A stretch of 64,000 bases of DNA, taken from contig CM028896.1 in the NCBI GenBank assembly GCA_016801885.1, positions 17,834,501 to 17,898,500 on the forward strand, written 5' to 3'. Position 1 is the first letter of the stretch; each line of letters begins with the position of its first letter. This stretch comes from Toxotes chatareus (lineage: Eukaryota > Chordata > Actinopteri > Toxotidae). The notes under the pieces were generated by a model, which was not told the DNA's origin, did no database searches, and was given only the letters and a program-made list of their open reading frames with translations. Positions 51,043 through 61,205 of this stretch are shown in pieces. The translations under genes were made by a program, and so were the position numbers.

Positions 51043-51315
51043 CACAGTAACATCACTGTATCTCTAACTGATATAAATCCTATATCACACACACATACTG
51101 TCTAACACATGATCACTGAATGGCCACACATGGTCACCTCCTACAGAAACCTGTGATCATTCTTCTGTACACTGACGTGTGTGATCCCACAGATGCTCTG
51201 AGCTTCTATAACTGTATGTTTTTCTTTCAAGCTTAAGCTGATTATCTGCAGGTTTAAAATAGGTCAAATCAGTGTGCTGATGTTCTCGCCACAAGGGAGC
51301 TAAATTTATGTCTTG

Positions 51316-51320
<5 letters not shown>

Positions 51321-51353
<33 letters not shown>

Positions 51354-51360
51354 TTTTTTT
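51321..51360. repeat. (GT)15-T10 tract
   Basis: Fifteen GT units followed by a run of ten T. Confidence 0.95.
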
Positions 51361-53117
51361 GTGTACCAAACAAAACCCAGGACCAAACGGGCCATGCCTG
51401 CAGAGTTTAGGCTTCACTTCAGCTGACAAGGAGGTAAAAGGTTTGTGATACAGCCGGGAGCCAGACCCAGCTGGGAATTTTAAAATGCAGCTCAAAATAA
51501 GTGGGAAGCAGGACGCCTTGATTTAACCTCTGAAAAAGAATAAAAATAATCTGTTCACTCGTTCCAGCTGAAGGTTTTAATTAGTGAGGTTCAGGACAGT
51601 GGTGTCTCATGAGTCTGTAGTTAGTCTAATGAACGGAGGCTTTTCTGTCCTGGTTGACCCACAGACCTTCACAGTCAGCAGCTGGAGCTGCAGCAGTGGC
51701 TGAGACACACAGATCACAGAGGAGATAAAGCAAAATGTCAGAGAAATGATGGACACTGACCTGGGTTCAGCGTCCACGGCCGCACTGTTTCCATCCACCT
51801 GTGTCCTGTGTCCTGTCCTGTTCAGTGTTCGAGCATCTGTGTGGATAAAAACCAAAGTGAAATTCATAACTGCAGAAAATGTAATAAGTTAATGAACAGT
51901 GATAATGTCACAGTCAAACTATAATGTGATAAAATAAGAACTGGACATAAATATAGTATGAACAGATTAGAATGTGATGCTCAAAGGTCCCGTCAGTGTT
52001 GATATGGATCCGTTCAGCTGCTGTCAGTCTGCCCCAGAGCTCCACTGCTCGCTCCACTAAAAATAAAATACCTGGCAAAACACCGGCTCTGAGACACCGA
52101 GTAAAACACACGACAGTGTAATTATGATCCTGAAGAAATGTAACGACAGAGCTGGCTGGTTCTGCTGAGCGGGGGGAAAGCCGGGGCTGAGCCGAGCGGG
52201 GTCCAGGTCAGAGGAGCAGGGCTGACGGGACGAGGGCTGGAGGCAGGAGGTGGAGCGGAGCGGATGGGGCAGCAGGGAGAGCAGAACAAGGGGGTAACAA
52301 TGAGAAAAATATATCTTAGAGCAGCTTGAACACAGACTGAGCTGGGTCTGTGATCTGGCAGAGGGGAGCTGGGTGTCTGTAGCTGGGGGGGCTCTGCTCT
52401 GACACACGGGCAGAGAGCGCTCAGCTCAGGCAGAGGTGGAAGGGGAGCACAGCACAGACTTTCCCCTGGTTCAGCTTCTGTCAGGATAATTTACAGTGTG
52501 TTATAATCAGCTACATCCAGTTCATTCTTTCACGTCTTACACTGACCTACACATACACTCTGTGACTTTCAGGAGGCAAAGGGAAGCAGCTTTAGTGATT
52601 TCAGACATCACCCAGACTCAGAGCGCTGAGGGAGCAAAGTGTCGCTGCCTGTACCTGAAGTGTGTGGATGTTTCACCCTGAAGAGACTCGGCTGCCTCTG
52701 TCAGTGGGAGTGAAAGGAAAACAATTAAAGGAAAGTAATTAGTTTTCTAACTTTTTAAATCTTTGCTTTTTAAAACACTCTTTTGTTTTGTTGTGTATTT
52801 ATTCGTTCCTTCATTGATTTTCTTGTGGGATAAGAATTGTAGCTCCTGATTGGTCAAACAGCACTGTCCACAAGAGGAAGGAGGACAGAAAGAGTAGACA
52901 GTACTCTGCCCCCCCCCCCTCCCATTAGTCTTGTCTCTGCCTGTTTGGTTGAGCTGAAAACAGAGATGTCCAGATGATGTCTCCGTTCCTCTGTCCACAG
53001 CCTCCCTCTCCACGCTCTGAACGCAGACAGACTTTTTTAGTGCAGGCTCTCTGCTGGAAGCAACGTTGCAGAGGAAAGTTGTCACAACAGTCTGATGGGC
53101 TGGGGGCTGCGTGCTGA

Positions 53118-53330
53118 ATGGTGGCGAACGGCAAATGGCCATCGCAGCTCCACTTCGCCAAAACAAATTACTCAGAGCTCCTGGCGGTGTTCATAGCCCT
53201 GAAACATTTTCAGCCGTTTCTCCAGCACTGTCACATTTTGATAAGCTCTGACTGCTCCACAACAATACCTCACATCAGCCATCAGAGGGGAGGCTGTTCT
53301 CCTCACAGCGCCCGCCACTGTGAGCAGCAC
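53118..53330 (+). mobile_element. Retrotransposon RNase H remnant
   Basis: The plus-strand frame reads NYSELLAVFIALKHFQPFLQ then HCHILISSDCSTTIPHISHQ and RGG. This matches the RNase H domain of fish retrotransposons with the pattern ELLAV.LAL..F.P.L...HVL..TD.T....YIN.QGG, as found in DIRS-like and some Ty3/gypsy-like elements. The glutamate of ELLAV and the aspartate of SSDCS are at the expected catalytic positions. Similarity is lost after about 53,300. No reverse transcriptase, integrase or tyrosine recombinase was seen alongside, and no terminal repeats, so this is an isolated fragment whose superfamily is uncertain. It lies in the presumed intron of the tentative minus-strand gene. Confidence 0.7.
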
Positions 53331-53578
53331 CGTGCGACCTCTCTGCGGTGTCCACAGGAAACTGCTGGAGCTGGTAAAGCAGGTGGTGACAGCAGGTTTA
53401 TTTCACGTTCGTGACAACAGGACAACAGAGCAGAAGGTTTGTCTGACGTACAAACAGCACACGCTCTGTCTGAATCACTGAAGGAAGCTGTGGCACTTCA
53501 CTCAGAGAACAGAGGGAACATGGCGATCACTGTACGTCGAACATGACTTCCTGTAGTCTGTGATACTGATACATATAC

Positions 53579-53738
53579 CTGTGTATGAACACGGACCCCC
53601 CGCAGCATACTGGCCCCTGTAGTCTTGTTCGGGATGGTCGGACTGATGGACTTCCACAGCCTCCGAAACATGACGCAGCAGCAATAACATGATGAAAACA
53701 CACCACAGTAAGAGGCGAGTCACGCAGCCTGCGCCCAT
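53579..53738 (-). CDS. Tentative first coding exon of an unrecognised secreted protein
   Basis: On the minus strand an ATG in strong Kozak context (A at -3, G at +4) begins 53 codons plus one base, ending at a CAG|GTATAT donor (53,578-53,573). The N-terminus, MGAGCVTRLLLWCVFIMLLL followed by LRHVSEA, is a textbook signal peptide with a small-residue cleavage site near residue 27. A short acidic stretch (HQSDHPEQDY) and GGPCSYT follow. The exon ends in phase 1, compatible with the candidate exon at 50,643-50,761. An in-frame ATG 13 codons upstream is also open. I do not recognise the family. Similarity to GPCSYT in angiopoietin-like proteins is too short to use, and there is no match to DOK2, the gene expected here by synteny. 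A chance open frame is a real alternative. Confidence 0.3.
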
Positions 53739-53843
53739 CCTTGGTCTGTTTGGTTGGAACACTGTAAACACACACACACCACACTGTCACCTGAACACTG
53801 TGTGTATTCCCATGGTGTGTTCATCACCAGTTCACTCACAGAC

Positions 53844-53912
53844 CACCTGTCCCAGGTCAGAAACCCCGTCCTGACCAGGGACACCTGTCCAGGGTCAGAA
53901 ACCCTGTCCTGA
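53844..53912 (+). repeat. Two-copy 31-bp tandem duplication
   Basis: CACCTGTCCCAGGTCAGAAA CCCCGTCCTGA at 53,844-53,874 recurs at 53,882-53,912 with three changes. Confidence 0.9.
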
Positions 53913-55597
53913 AAACCTCAGGGAGCCGGTGTTGTCTCTGTTCAGTCCAGCCTGCCTCTGCTCTGTAACCCTCACACCGTCACGGCCCTGTGGACACACA
54001 CAGCTCTCATCAACATATGCTGATTTACATACACTGCTCAGAGACATGACACACACTGCACACACACTCATAACTCGCCTCAGCTGCAGCTCCTGTGAGA
54101 GAATGAAGTGAGGAATATTATATCCTCAGCTGCAGGTCTCACACACACACACACACACACACACAGCTGCAGTATTTTCTCCTGCCAGATAAACTGCAGC
54201 CCTTTATTTCCTCAGAGCTCCCTGAATACATCTTATCAAATTGTGTGTGGTCCTGTAACCATGTGAACACACACACACACAGCATTGTGCTGTTAGCGCT
54301 GGCTGTGTGCACACTGCCTGGTTCAGAGATGTGAGGAGGATGTACACTCAGGTAAAAGCCTGAAAAGGAGTCAGGGATTTGTAATTGGTCACAGGATGTA
54401 CAGTGAAATGTAAAGTGACAAGCATCACAGGACGGTGACAGAGACAACACAGGCAGCGTGCAGTAAGAGACAGGAAAACCACATGTGACAGATTAACAAC
54501 AGAACCAGGTAAAAGATGTGAAGCTCTGAACGAGGCTTTAAAGGTTCAGTAAAACTGTGGGAACTTCCTTTGACTGAATAAAGCTGTGTTCATGTCCCGT
54601 CGTGTTACTGTAAGAACCAGTTTCCCACACACAGATCGTTCACAGCAACGTCAGAGACACAATTACCAAGACTTTTTAACCATCAGTTTAACGTCTTGTT
54701 GTGTTTGCTTCAAGTCTCTTTGTGTCTCCTTGCGTTACTTTATAGTCATTGTGTGTCTCTCTGCGGTTGTTTGTGTGTCTCTTGTGTCTCTTGGTGCTAC
54801 AGAGTCAAGATGGGCCACCTGTCCCCCTCCTCTCCACCTGGACCTGGACCTCTGCTGGTAACACCAACACTCACGAGCAGTAAACATGAATCCCATGATG
54901 TTGTGTAGTTGTGCAGTAGTGTAGCGGTGTGTGTGATAGTGGACGGGGCAGAGGGTGTAGATCAGGGGCCTTGAAAGCAGCTGAAAGTCAGAGGAGGAGA
55001 TGATGGATGAGTCAAGGACAGAGGAGGACATTAGCGTCTGGGGACACATTTGAAGCAGCTAATTTCCTCGTTTGCTCCGTCTCAGTCTGTCCTCCACCCA
55101 TCGATCCTCCTCTCCCCGTGGACCACAATCTCCTCCACCTGATAGAGTCAGGAGGGGCCACCTGTGGCCCCGGCTCTGGAGACCTCGTCCCCCTCCTCCC
55201 CTTCCATTTATGATTTCGTCTTGTGCCGGTCTTTCTTTCTGAACCTCACTCGCTTCCATTTCCCTTTTCTATTTACTCTCCATCTTCTCTCAGACACCCG
55301 CTCCGTTTGTTTTAATCATCACCGTCCTCTTCCTCACCCCACTCTCTGCTCTAAAAGCTTGTTTTCCCTTCCTCTCATCGTGTCTTTATTTCCTCCATCG
55401 TCCACTCGTCTTCATACAGAGAGAACAGCTGACTTTCATCAAACACAGGTCTGTGCTTCCTCCTGTTCTCTGTCTGCAGAGAACACACACACACACACAC
55501 CTGCACACAAACAGACAACCCTGTATCTGTGGCTGAGGGCAAAAACTGACAGAAACGTAAACATGTTAGCATCAGGTTTATCATGTGTTTGATAGTG

Positions 55598-55631
<34 letters not shown>

Positions 55632-56899
55632 TGTGTGGTGGTTGTGTTAGCACTCTTCACAGACGGTACACCGACACACCTGGTCCTACACTGCCCCCGT
55701 GAGGAAGACATTAGTCACCACAAGTACTCAGGTTTAAGGTAGGTTTACATGTGTGCATGTTGTTTCTTTTCCTATGATTAAACACACATTTATTCTTTTT
55801 TACTCCTTAATGAGAAGAAGCTGCAGGAGTTCATTGTCTTTGCCTCTAATCAATGACACTGAACGAGTTTGTTAGAGAATAAATCTGCTCACAGATCAGT
55901 TTAACTGTTGATGATCTGCTGTTTGGAGCTGAACGAGGAGAATGTGACTGACTTTACTGTGGATTACATTTTTATTTACACACACACACACTAACCGAGC
56001 GCAGAGACCAGACTCTGCTGAGCGGTGTGATACCGCAGCACAGCAGGGAGGCGTCAGCTAAAGGTCAAGAGTGGAGCACTTCACTGCTTCTGAACGGCTG
56101 CTGAGGAAAGGGCAGATAAAGACGCTTTTTACCCGGTGCTGGATCAGACCAGATAAACTGGGATCAGTCATTTCTCACGGAGGAACCTCTTCTCATGTCT
56201 GTTAGAAAACATGAGTCTGTGTTATGGGCAGACAGGAGGAACCACAGGTGCAGAGTGGCCGGCACAGAGCCTGGTGTTTGGACACCTCAAATCATTGTTC
56301 TGGGCGCGTAAACAAGCGTCTGTGCAGCTTATTACGACCCACGTGACATGACATGGGAGACGTCTCCCGTATGAAACCAATAGTCATCAGTGTTTCTCTT
56401 ATCTGTGACCATCATTGTAACCATGACGACAGAGGTCTGGTACCCCGCGGAGACCCCACAACAACCAAGAGCTGGAGGAGGCTGCAGTGAAGGCAGGGAG
56501 AGCATCACCAGAGCCCGGGCCGTCACTGACTGCGACAGGTTTTACACAAAACGTCAAATATTATGAGGATTTAATTTGACTTCGTGTGTTTCCGTCCAGT
56601 CACGGCTGAACCCGTAAACCCTGAGCACGAACTGTTAAAGGGCTGTTCAGAGCAAGTTTCAGCGTATATAGAGAGATGCTGAGTGTTTGCTGCCCTCCAG
56701 TGGCCACAGCGAGGAACAACAGCACGTCCATCATGGACAGTGAAGCAGGGTCAGCTCTGTCATTGGTCAGGATGTTTAATTTAACATACTCTGATAAAGA
56801 GGCTCCTGTTATTACATGTTGTGTGTGAAACACCTCAGCAGGACAAACGCTGATATTTTCCCCTTTGATCCGTTTTTGATCACATGTTTTAAATCGTGC

Positions 56900-57020
56900 A
56901 GTGATGGAAAGAAACATTTACACATTTACTCAAGTACTGTTCTGTACTCTAATTTTACGGTACCTGTACTTGATTAGAGTATTTAAATTTTCTTTTATGT
57001 TCTACTTCTCCTCCAGTGAC
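56900..57020. repeat. Fragment of the AGTAC-type dispersed repeat
   Basis: GTGATGGAAAGAAACATTTA followed by CACATTTACTCAAGTACTGT, then GGTACCTGTACTTGATTAGA and TATTTAAATTTTCTTTTATG, matches the terminal portion of the family at 58,625-59,385 in opposite orientation. Only one end is present. Confidence 0.6.
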
Positions 57021-57079
57021 CGATATGAACATTTTCTTCTGTACACTTCCTCACCCCCTCCGCTCTGAAAATAACCTGT

Positions 57080-57460
57080 GAGTACCACGTGTCTGTGAAC
57101 GCACCTAACCGCATGTTCATGTGTCACAGTCACACTTTTTCCGAGGGCACGGGAACGCACCACCGATCACAACCCGAGGGCAGTTTAACAACGCGAGCTT
57201 ATTCTACGACTTCGGCGTCGTTTGTCGTTAAATTCCCACAGACACGAACACAGAAAGGAGGATCACAACACAACCCGAACCACACATTTCTGCTGCCATT
57301 CAAAGACGTTTTATTTGAACGAGAACTTCCTGCTCAGCCGGAACAAGAACTCGTCACTTCCGGTGGAGAGGTGACGTGTCGCCCTCTGTCGGCAGAGAGA
57401 AACATGACAACACGAACCGAGGAGACAAAGCGGCGACAGGTTCCCGTTAAAACAGGTGAT
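57080..57460. promoter_or_regulatory. Isolated CpG-rich patch with ETS- and CRE-like sites
   Basis: This 380-base stretch is CpG-dense in an AT-rich neighbourhood. It contains CACTTCCGGT (ETS-type, reverse CCGGAAGTG), a second GAACTTCCTG, and GGTGACGTGTC (CRE-like). An open frame of 125 codons runs through it on the plus strand, but I see no recognised protein in it. It could be a small promoter, the promoter of an unannotated transcript, an alternative xpo7 promoter, or a GC-rich transposon remnant. Confidence 0.3.
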
Positions 57461-58624
57461 TTTTAAAATGAATCATTATGAATCTTTATAGTTTTTAGAA
57501 CATGTCGCAACACAAAGAGCACGTCTTCCTAAAATACAGAGAGAATCATATTTGTATATAAATACAAAAATAATACAAATAAAATGATTTATAAATAAAA
57601 AATGAGAAAGTGGATCACAGTGCATTTTGTGGTTTGATTTTACTGATCATACACCTACTCATTACGGTATATTGTATTATATTACACTATATTATATTTT
57701 ATCACATTATACCACTCCTCTTCATCAGTACTGTAGAATATATCATCAGTACTGTAGAATGCAGAATATTGGTTTTTCAGTTTGTTTTACAGAGTGTTCT
57801 CCACTAACTGTTTACTTTTGTATCAGAGATTTAATTTTGATTTATGGGCAGTTTCATTCTTGTGTTTCTGTTCTTTTGTACCAACTGTTTGTGGCTTATC
57901 TTGTACCTAATTTCCCTCAGGAAACATTTATCAACAATTTATGAACGAAGTCAGAAAACCTTCATTAAAACATATTGATCCTTTATTATTTTCAAATATT
58001 AATGAGGTCCTAGTAATAAAACTGTTTAGTTACAGTGTGTTATTGCAGTTACTATTTAATATACTGTTTTGTCCAGCATACCATACCAGTCGTATTTAAC
58101 TTTAAACTGGTCATGATTTACAACAGTCTGTAAAACCAAGTAGCAAATAAATCAAAATAAACCAGGTGCAGTCACATCATTAACAGTCCAGCCTCACAGT
58201 ATGTCCCTAACGATTACTTCTCCTTATGTTTAGGAACAGCAACGCATGAGTGTGTCTGAACTGACACATTTACAGTTAATATGCTGTTTATCAGGAATAA
58301 TTTGTACGATCTTGTCAAAGCCAAAATCAAACATGTACATATGTATTTCAAACCAACCATTGTGAATCAGTAGAGGACAAACATATTAACTGTCACAGCA
58401 GAAAGCTGCTGTTCTTCCTCCTGCTGCTGAGTTGGGTCAATTCAGAAGGAAATAGTGTAGGATCTAAGTGTGAAGTGTGAGTGCCATTTTCTTCTTTACT
58501 GTTCAAATTCTGATGAATTCACCAGTTAATTTTCTGTGAAATGCCTCAATACCCTGAAATATTCTGGTGTACAGACAGTCAAAAACTAGAAGCGCTGCTT
58601 ATTGCAATGTGTTAAAATTTACAA
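57461..58624. other. AT-rich intergenic stretch
   Basis: Very AT-rich, with ATATTA-type low complexity around 57,650-57,720 and the 18-bp duplication at 57,722-57,760. No gene seen. Confidence 0.5.
57722..57760 (+). repeat. Two-copy 18-bp tandem duplication
   Basis: TCATCAGTACTGTAGAAT is exact at 57,722-57,739 and 57,743-57,760. Confidence 0.95.
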
Positions 58625-59385
58625 ACCTGTGCTGCAAGAAGTATTCAGGTATTTTACTTCAGTAAAAGTAAAAATACTGCAAAAAGTAATACTCCAGTAC
58701 GAGCAATGACAATATCACACAGTAAATATGCATAAGTGTTATCTGCAAAATGTGCTTATTTGTGTCAAAACTAAAAGTGGTCATGATGCAGAAAATCATA
58801 TGTTAATGCATAATTTTTACTGATGCATTAATACGTAAGTAGCATTTTAATGTGTAGCTGGTTGACGTGAAGTTATTATTGTCATAACTGGTTAATCTGA
58901 TTAATTGTATATTTTCTCAATTAAGATTTGAAAATGGAAAATGACCATCACAGTGTCTCAGCTCTGATAAACACAAAGATTTCCAACTTATTGTGATGTT
59001 AAGACAAAGGACAGTGGAAAATCCTCACATTTAAGATGCTGGGTCCAACAAAATATTTGTGTTTGAACAATGACTTTAACAATGAATTATTAAAATTGTT
59101 TCTACTTAGAGTATAGTTAGTATAGTATAGTAGTAACTATACTTAGAGTATAGTTACTACTACGCTTCTGGTGGAGTAGAAGAGTAGAGTAATATATATA
59201 TTATATATTAAATGTAATAACATTAAATAATATATAAGCTTTCTGATGTAAATTCTAATTATCAAAATTTCAAATAAATTATTGGAGTAAAAAGCATAAA
59301 GTAGCATGAAACGAGTACCACAGAAGTGTACTGCAGTACAGTACCTGAGAACCACATGAGTGAAGTGTACTTCAGGTGACTGAGC
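58625..59385. mobile_element. Long percomorph dispersed repeat (AGTAC-type ends), abutting xpo7 promoter
   Basis: The left part has TTACTTCAGTAAAAGTAAAAATACTGC-like sequence (58,655-58,680). The middle has the ...TGATGCATTAATACGTAAGTAGCATTTTAATGTGTAGCTGGTT... segment (split here at about 58,815-58,863). The right end has GGAGTAAAAAGCATAAAGTA (59,284-59,303) followed by AGTGTACTGCAGTACAGTACCTGAG. From memory these occur in this order in an abundant percomorph interspersed repeat. I cannot name the family or confirm its superfamily; the terminal motifs suggest a non-autonomous DNA transposon. Fragments of the same family appear near 14,650-14,800 and 56,900-57,020. Confidence 0.55.
59128..59162. 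repeat. 15-bp AT-rich palindrome inside the repeat upstream of xpo7
   Basis: TAGTAGTAACTATAC (59,128-59,142) pairs with GTATAGTTACTACTA (59,148-59,162) across five bases. The word ACTTAGAGTATAGTTA is also directly repeated at 59,104-59,119 and 59,141-59,156. Confidence 0.9.
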
Positions 59386-59389
59386 TCTG

Positions 59390-60330
59390 TAAAGTCGCTG
59401 TTGTTGCATCAAGTCTCGTGTTTATCTGCAGACTGAAATGAATGGGGAGTTATTCCAGGGGCTGCCTGGGGGGGCGCTGTTGTCACTCTCCATACCCATA
59501 AGCGGGGGAGTGAGAGGTGCATGAAATGGAGAAAAATGGCGGATCATGTGCAGGTAAGCAGAGGTTTCATGTTTTTGTAACCGACAGTTTCTCCGGGAGC
59601 TTGAAAATGAGTCTGAGCGCGGATTCGGGTGCTGTGTTCCCGGCACGGAAGCTGTGCGCGGCCGTTGCGTGCAGGAGGCGGCCGCGCTGAAGCTGTCCGG
59701 CGGTAAAAGAAAGGATGTGGCCGCCTGTGTTGACTTGTGGCCTGCTGTCATTGCTCAGGCTGCTGGATGCAGGGCTAGCTTGTGTTAGCTGTGAGGGGGA
59801 TTTCAGGCTGTAAAACGAGAACAGGACTCACGGAGCCTGCGAGCCGGGGTCTGCTGGATTCCCGGTGTCCGTGCCAGCTGAACGCGCATCACCACCGGGA
59901 CGACTGCGCGAGCTATCGGCGTATTTTATTGAAGTAAACAATAAAACACAAACGGGTTGGCCGCGGACCGATAGCTGTGAGGCTAACACGAACAGGTTAA
60001 CTGTCAGTTTGGCGCCAGTGTGTACCACAGTGTGAACATTTATCATGCCGCAGACTCACACTGTGACTTTTTCTGCGGCGCTTTTTATCCAGAAGTTTAA
60101 ATTTACTTGTTGCGCTGTTGAGCTAAAGGTAGCTGACCCTTTAGCAAGCTAGGCTAATGTTAGCTTCAGCCCAGACGTCAACTTCTCCCGCCCGAGCCCG
60201 TTTGAAAACATGATTCGGGTTGTTGGACTGTTTGTCCGTAAATCCGGCTTCATGCCGGCGGCTGCTGTCCCACGGCTGCCGGGGAAGGTAAACTCTGACC
60301 TGCGGACACCGGGGATTTTACACCGGGCTT
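59390..60330 (+). promoter_or_regulatory. xpo7: xpo7 CpG-island promoter and start of intron 1
   Basis: From about 59,450 to 60,330 the sequence changes abruptly from AT-rich to GC- and CpG-rich, with dense CpG clusters at 59,610-59,710, 59,840-59,990 and 60,180-60,320. The first coding exon sits near the left edge, so most of the island lies in intron 1. This is the usual arrangement for a TATA-less housekeeping promoter. The transcription start should lie just upstream of 59,536 but cannot be fixed here. The left boundary adjoins a long dispersed repeat relic ending near 59,385. Confidence 0.6.
59536..59553 (+). CDS. xpo7: xpo7 first coding exon (exportin-7 N-terminus, MADHVQ)
   Basis: ATG GCG GAT CAT GTG CAG is followed directly by a consensus donor, GTAAGC. 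MADHVQ is the exact N-terminus of vertebrate exportin-7, whose next residues (SLAQLENLCKQL) would start exon 2. The ATG sits in a good Kozak context (A at -3, G at +4). An in-frame ATG five codons upstream (59,521; MKWRK-) also exists and could give a short extension, but the known start is preferred. The exon lies at the edge of a CpG island, as expected for a broadly expressed gene, and close to gfra2 as in the human genome (GFRA2-DOK2-XPO7). Exportin-7 is a Ran-GTP-dependent importin-beta-family nuclear transport receptor. I did not find exon 2 between 59,554 and 64,000, so it probably lies beyond the right edge. The call rests on six residues, a donor, the CpG island and synteny. Confidence 0.8.
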
Positions 60331-60959
60331 GTTTATGTGCGTAACCAAGCAGTGCTGTGTTGTTTAGCTAGGCTGCCTGAAGCTAGCTGCTCCGACACAT
60401 GTTTGGGAATCAGGGGGAGAGATGAGAGGAGGAGAGGGTGCAGTGGTTGAAGTTTAACTGCCAGGTTTGTCCTCGCTGCTGTTACCTGTCTCTGTTGGTC
60501 CTCCATAATGTCCTGAGAGAGGAAGGAGCTCGCTGTCTCAGTCACAGAGCTGACTCTGTGTTACTGTGGTATTTGTAGCCTGTGTTGTTCTGCAGCTCAG
60601 CAGAGGAACATTATGACTAGTAGCTTCATTCTGACCCACATCCCAAATCAAGCAGTGTACATGTTGATTAAATATGAAAGATAGTTGACGGTAGTCGGTG
60701 GTGAACACGAGCAGCTTCAGGCTCATGGCAGAAACCGAAAGCAGCTGCTCAGAGCTGTGCAGCATGGAGGAGCTGCATCGCTGACACTTTCTCTGGAAGT
60801 TTTCCAAACGAGCTTTATTATAGTTTTATGCTGCTTTGTCACGTGAGCTTCAAAGAACGGATCGAGATCAGGCCGGGGAAAATATCCCTGAATTAGATCA
60901 TAATTTCATCCCATTGTTACCAGTCACAGGGTGACACTAACTGTTCTGTCATGTTCATG

Positions 60960-61205
60960 GCTGCAGCTATGGATTATTTTCTGTATTGATAAACCTATTT
61001 TCTCTGTCAATCAGTAAACAGTTTGATCTGTTTATTGATTGACAGAGAAATCATAATTTCCCACTGAGTCACTTTACAGTGAATCCATGTGTTTGTCATT
61101 TTTACTGGAAAAAAATGACAGGAAAGATTAATCGATTATCCGAGTAGTGCAGATTAATTTTGTGGTGATCAGTGAGTCAATGAATGGTTTCAGCTCCAAA
61201 AAAGC
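60960..61205. repeat. Relic of the GCAGCTAT/GATTATTTT-type dispersed repeat containing a 23-bp hairpin
   Basis: The interval begins GGCTGCAGCTATGGATTATT and ends GTTTCAGCTCC, with GATTAATCGATTATCCGAGT near 61,120. These are features of a teleost repeat with inverted ends. An internal inverted repeat at 60,998-61,021 and 61,028-61,050 pairs over 23 bases, with one G:T pair and a 6-base loop. Confidence 0.5.

Larger units (their letters stand above)
53739..57079. other. Intergenic block upstream of the tentative minus-strand gene
   Basis: No gene is recognised. The block contains the 31-bp duplication (53,844-53,912), short CA/GT runs (54,141-54,164; 55,484-55,500; 55,597-55,619) and an AGTAC-type repeat fragment (56,900-57,020). 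If the candidate exon at 53,579-53,738 is real, its promoter should lie just to the right of 53,738, but I see no clear TATA box or CpG island there. Confidence 0.4.

Noticed and set aside
57089..57466. 125-codon frame in the CpG-rich patch
   Set aside because: No recognised domain. High CpG content lowers stop-codon frequency, so an open frame is expected by chance.
59422..59751. 109-codon minus-strand frame over the xpo7 start
   Set aside because: It is a shadow of GC-rich promoter DNA opposite the xpo7 exon.
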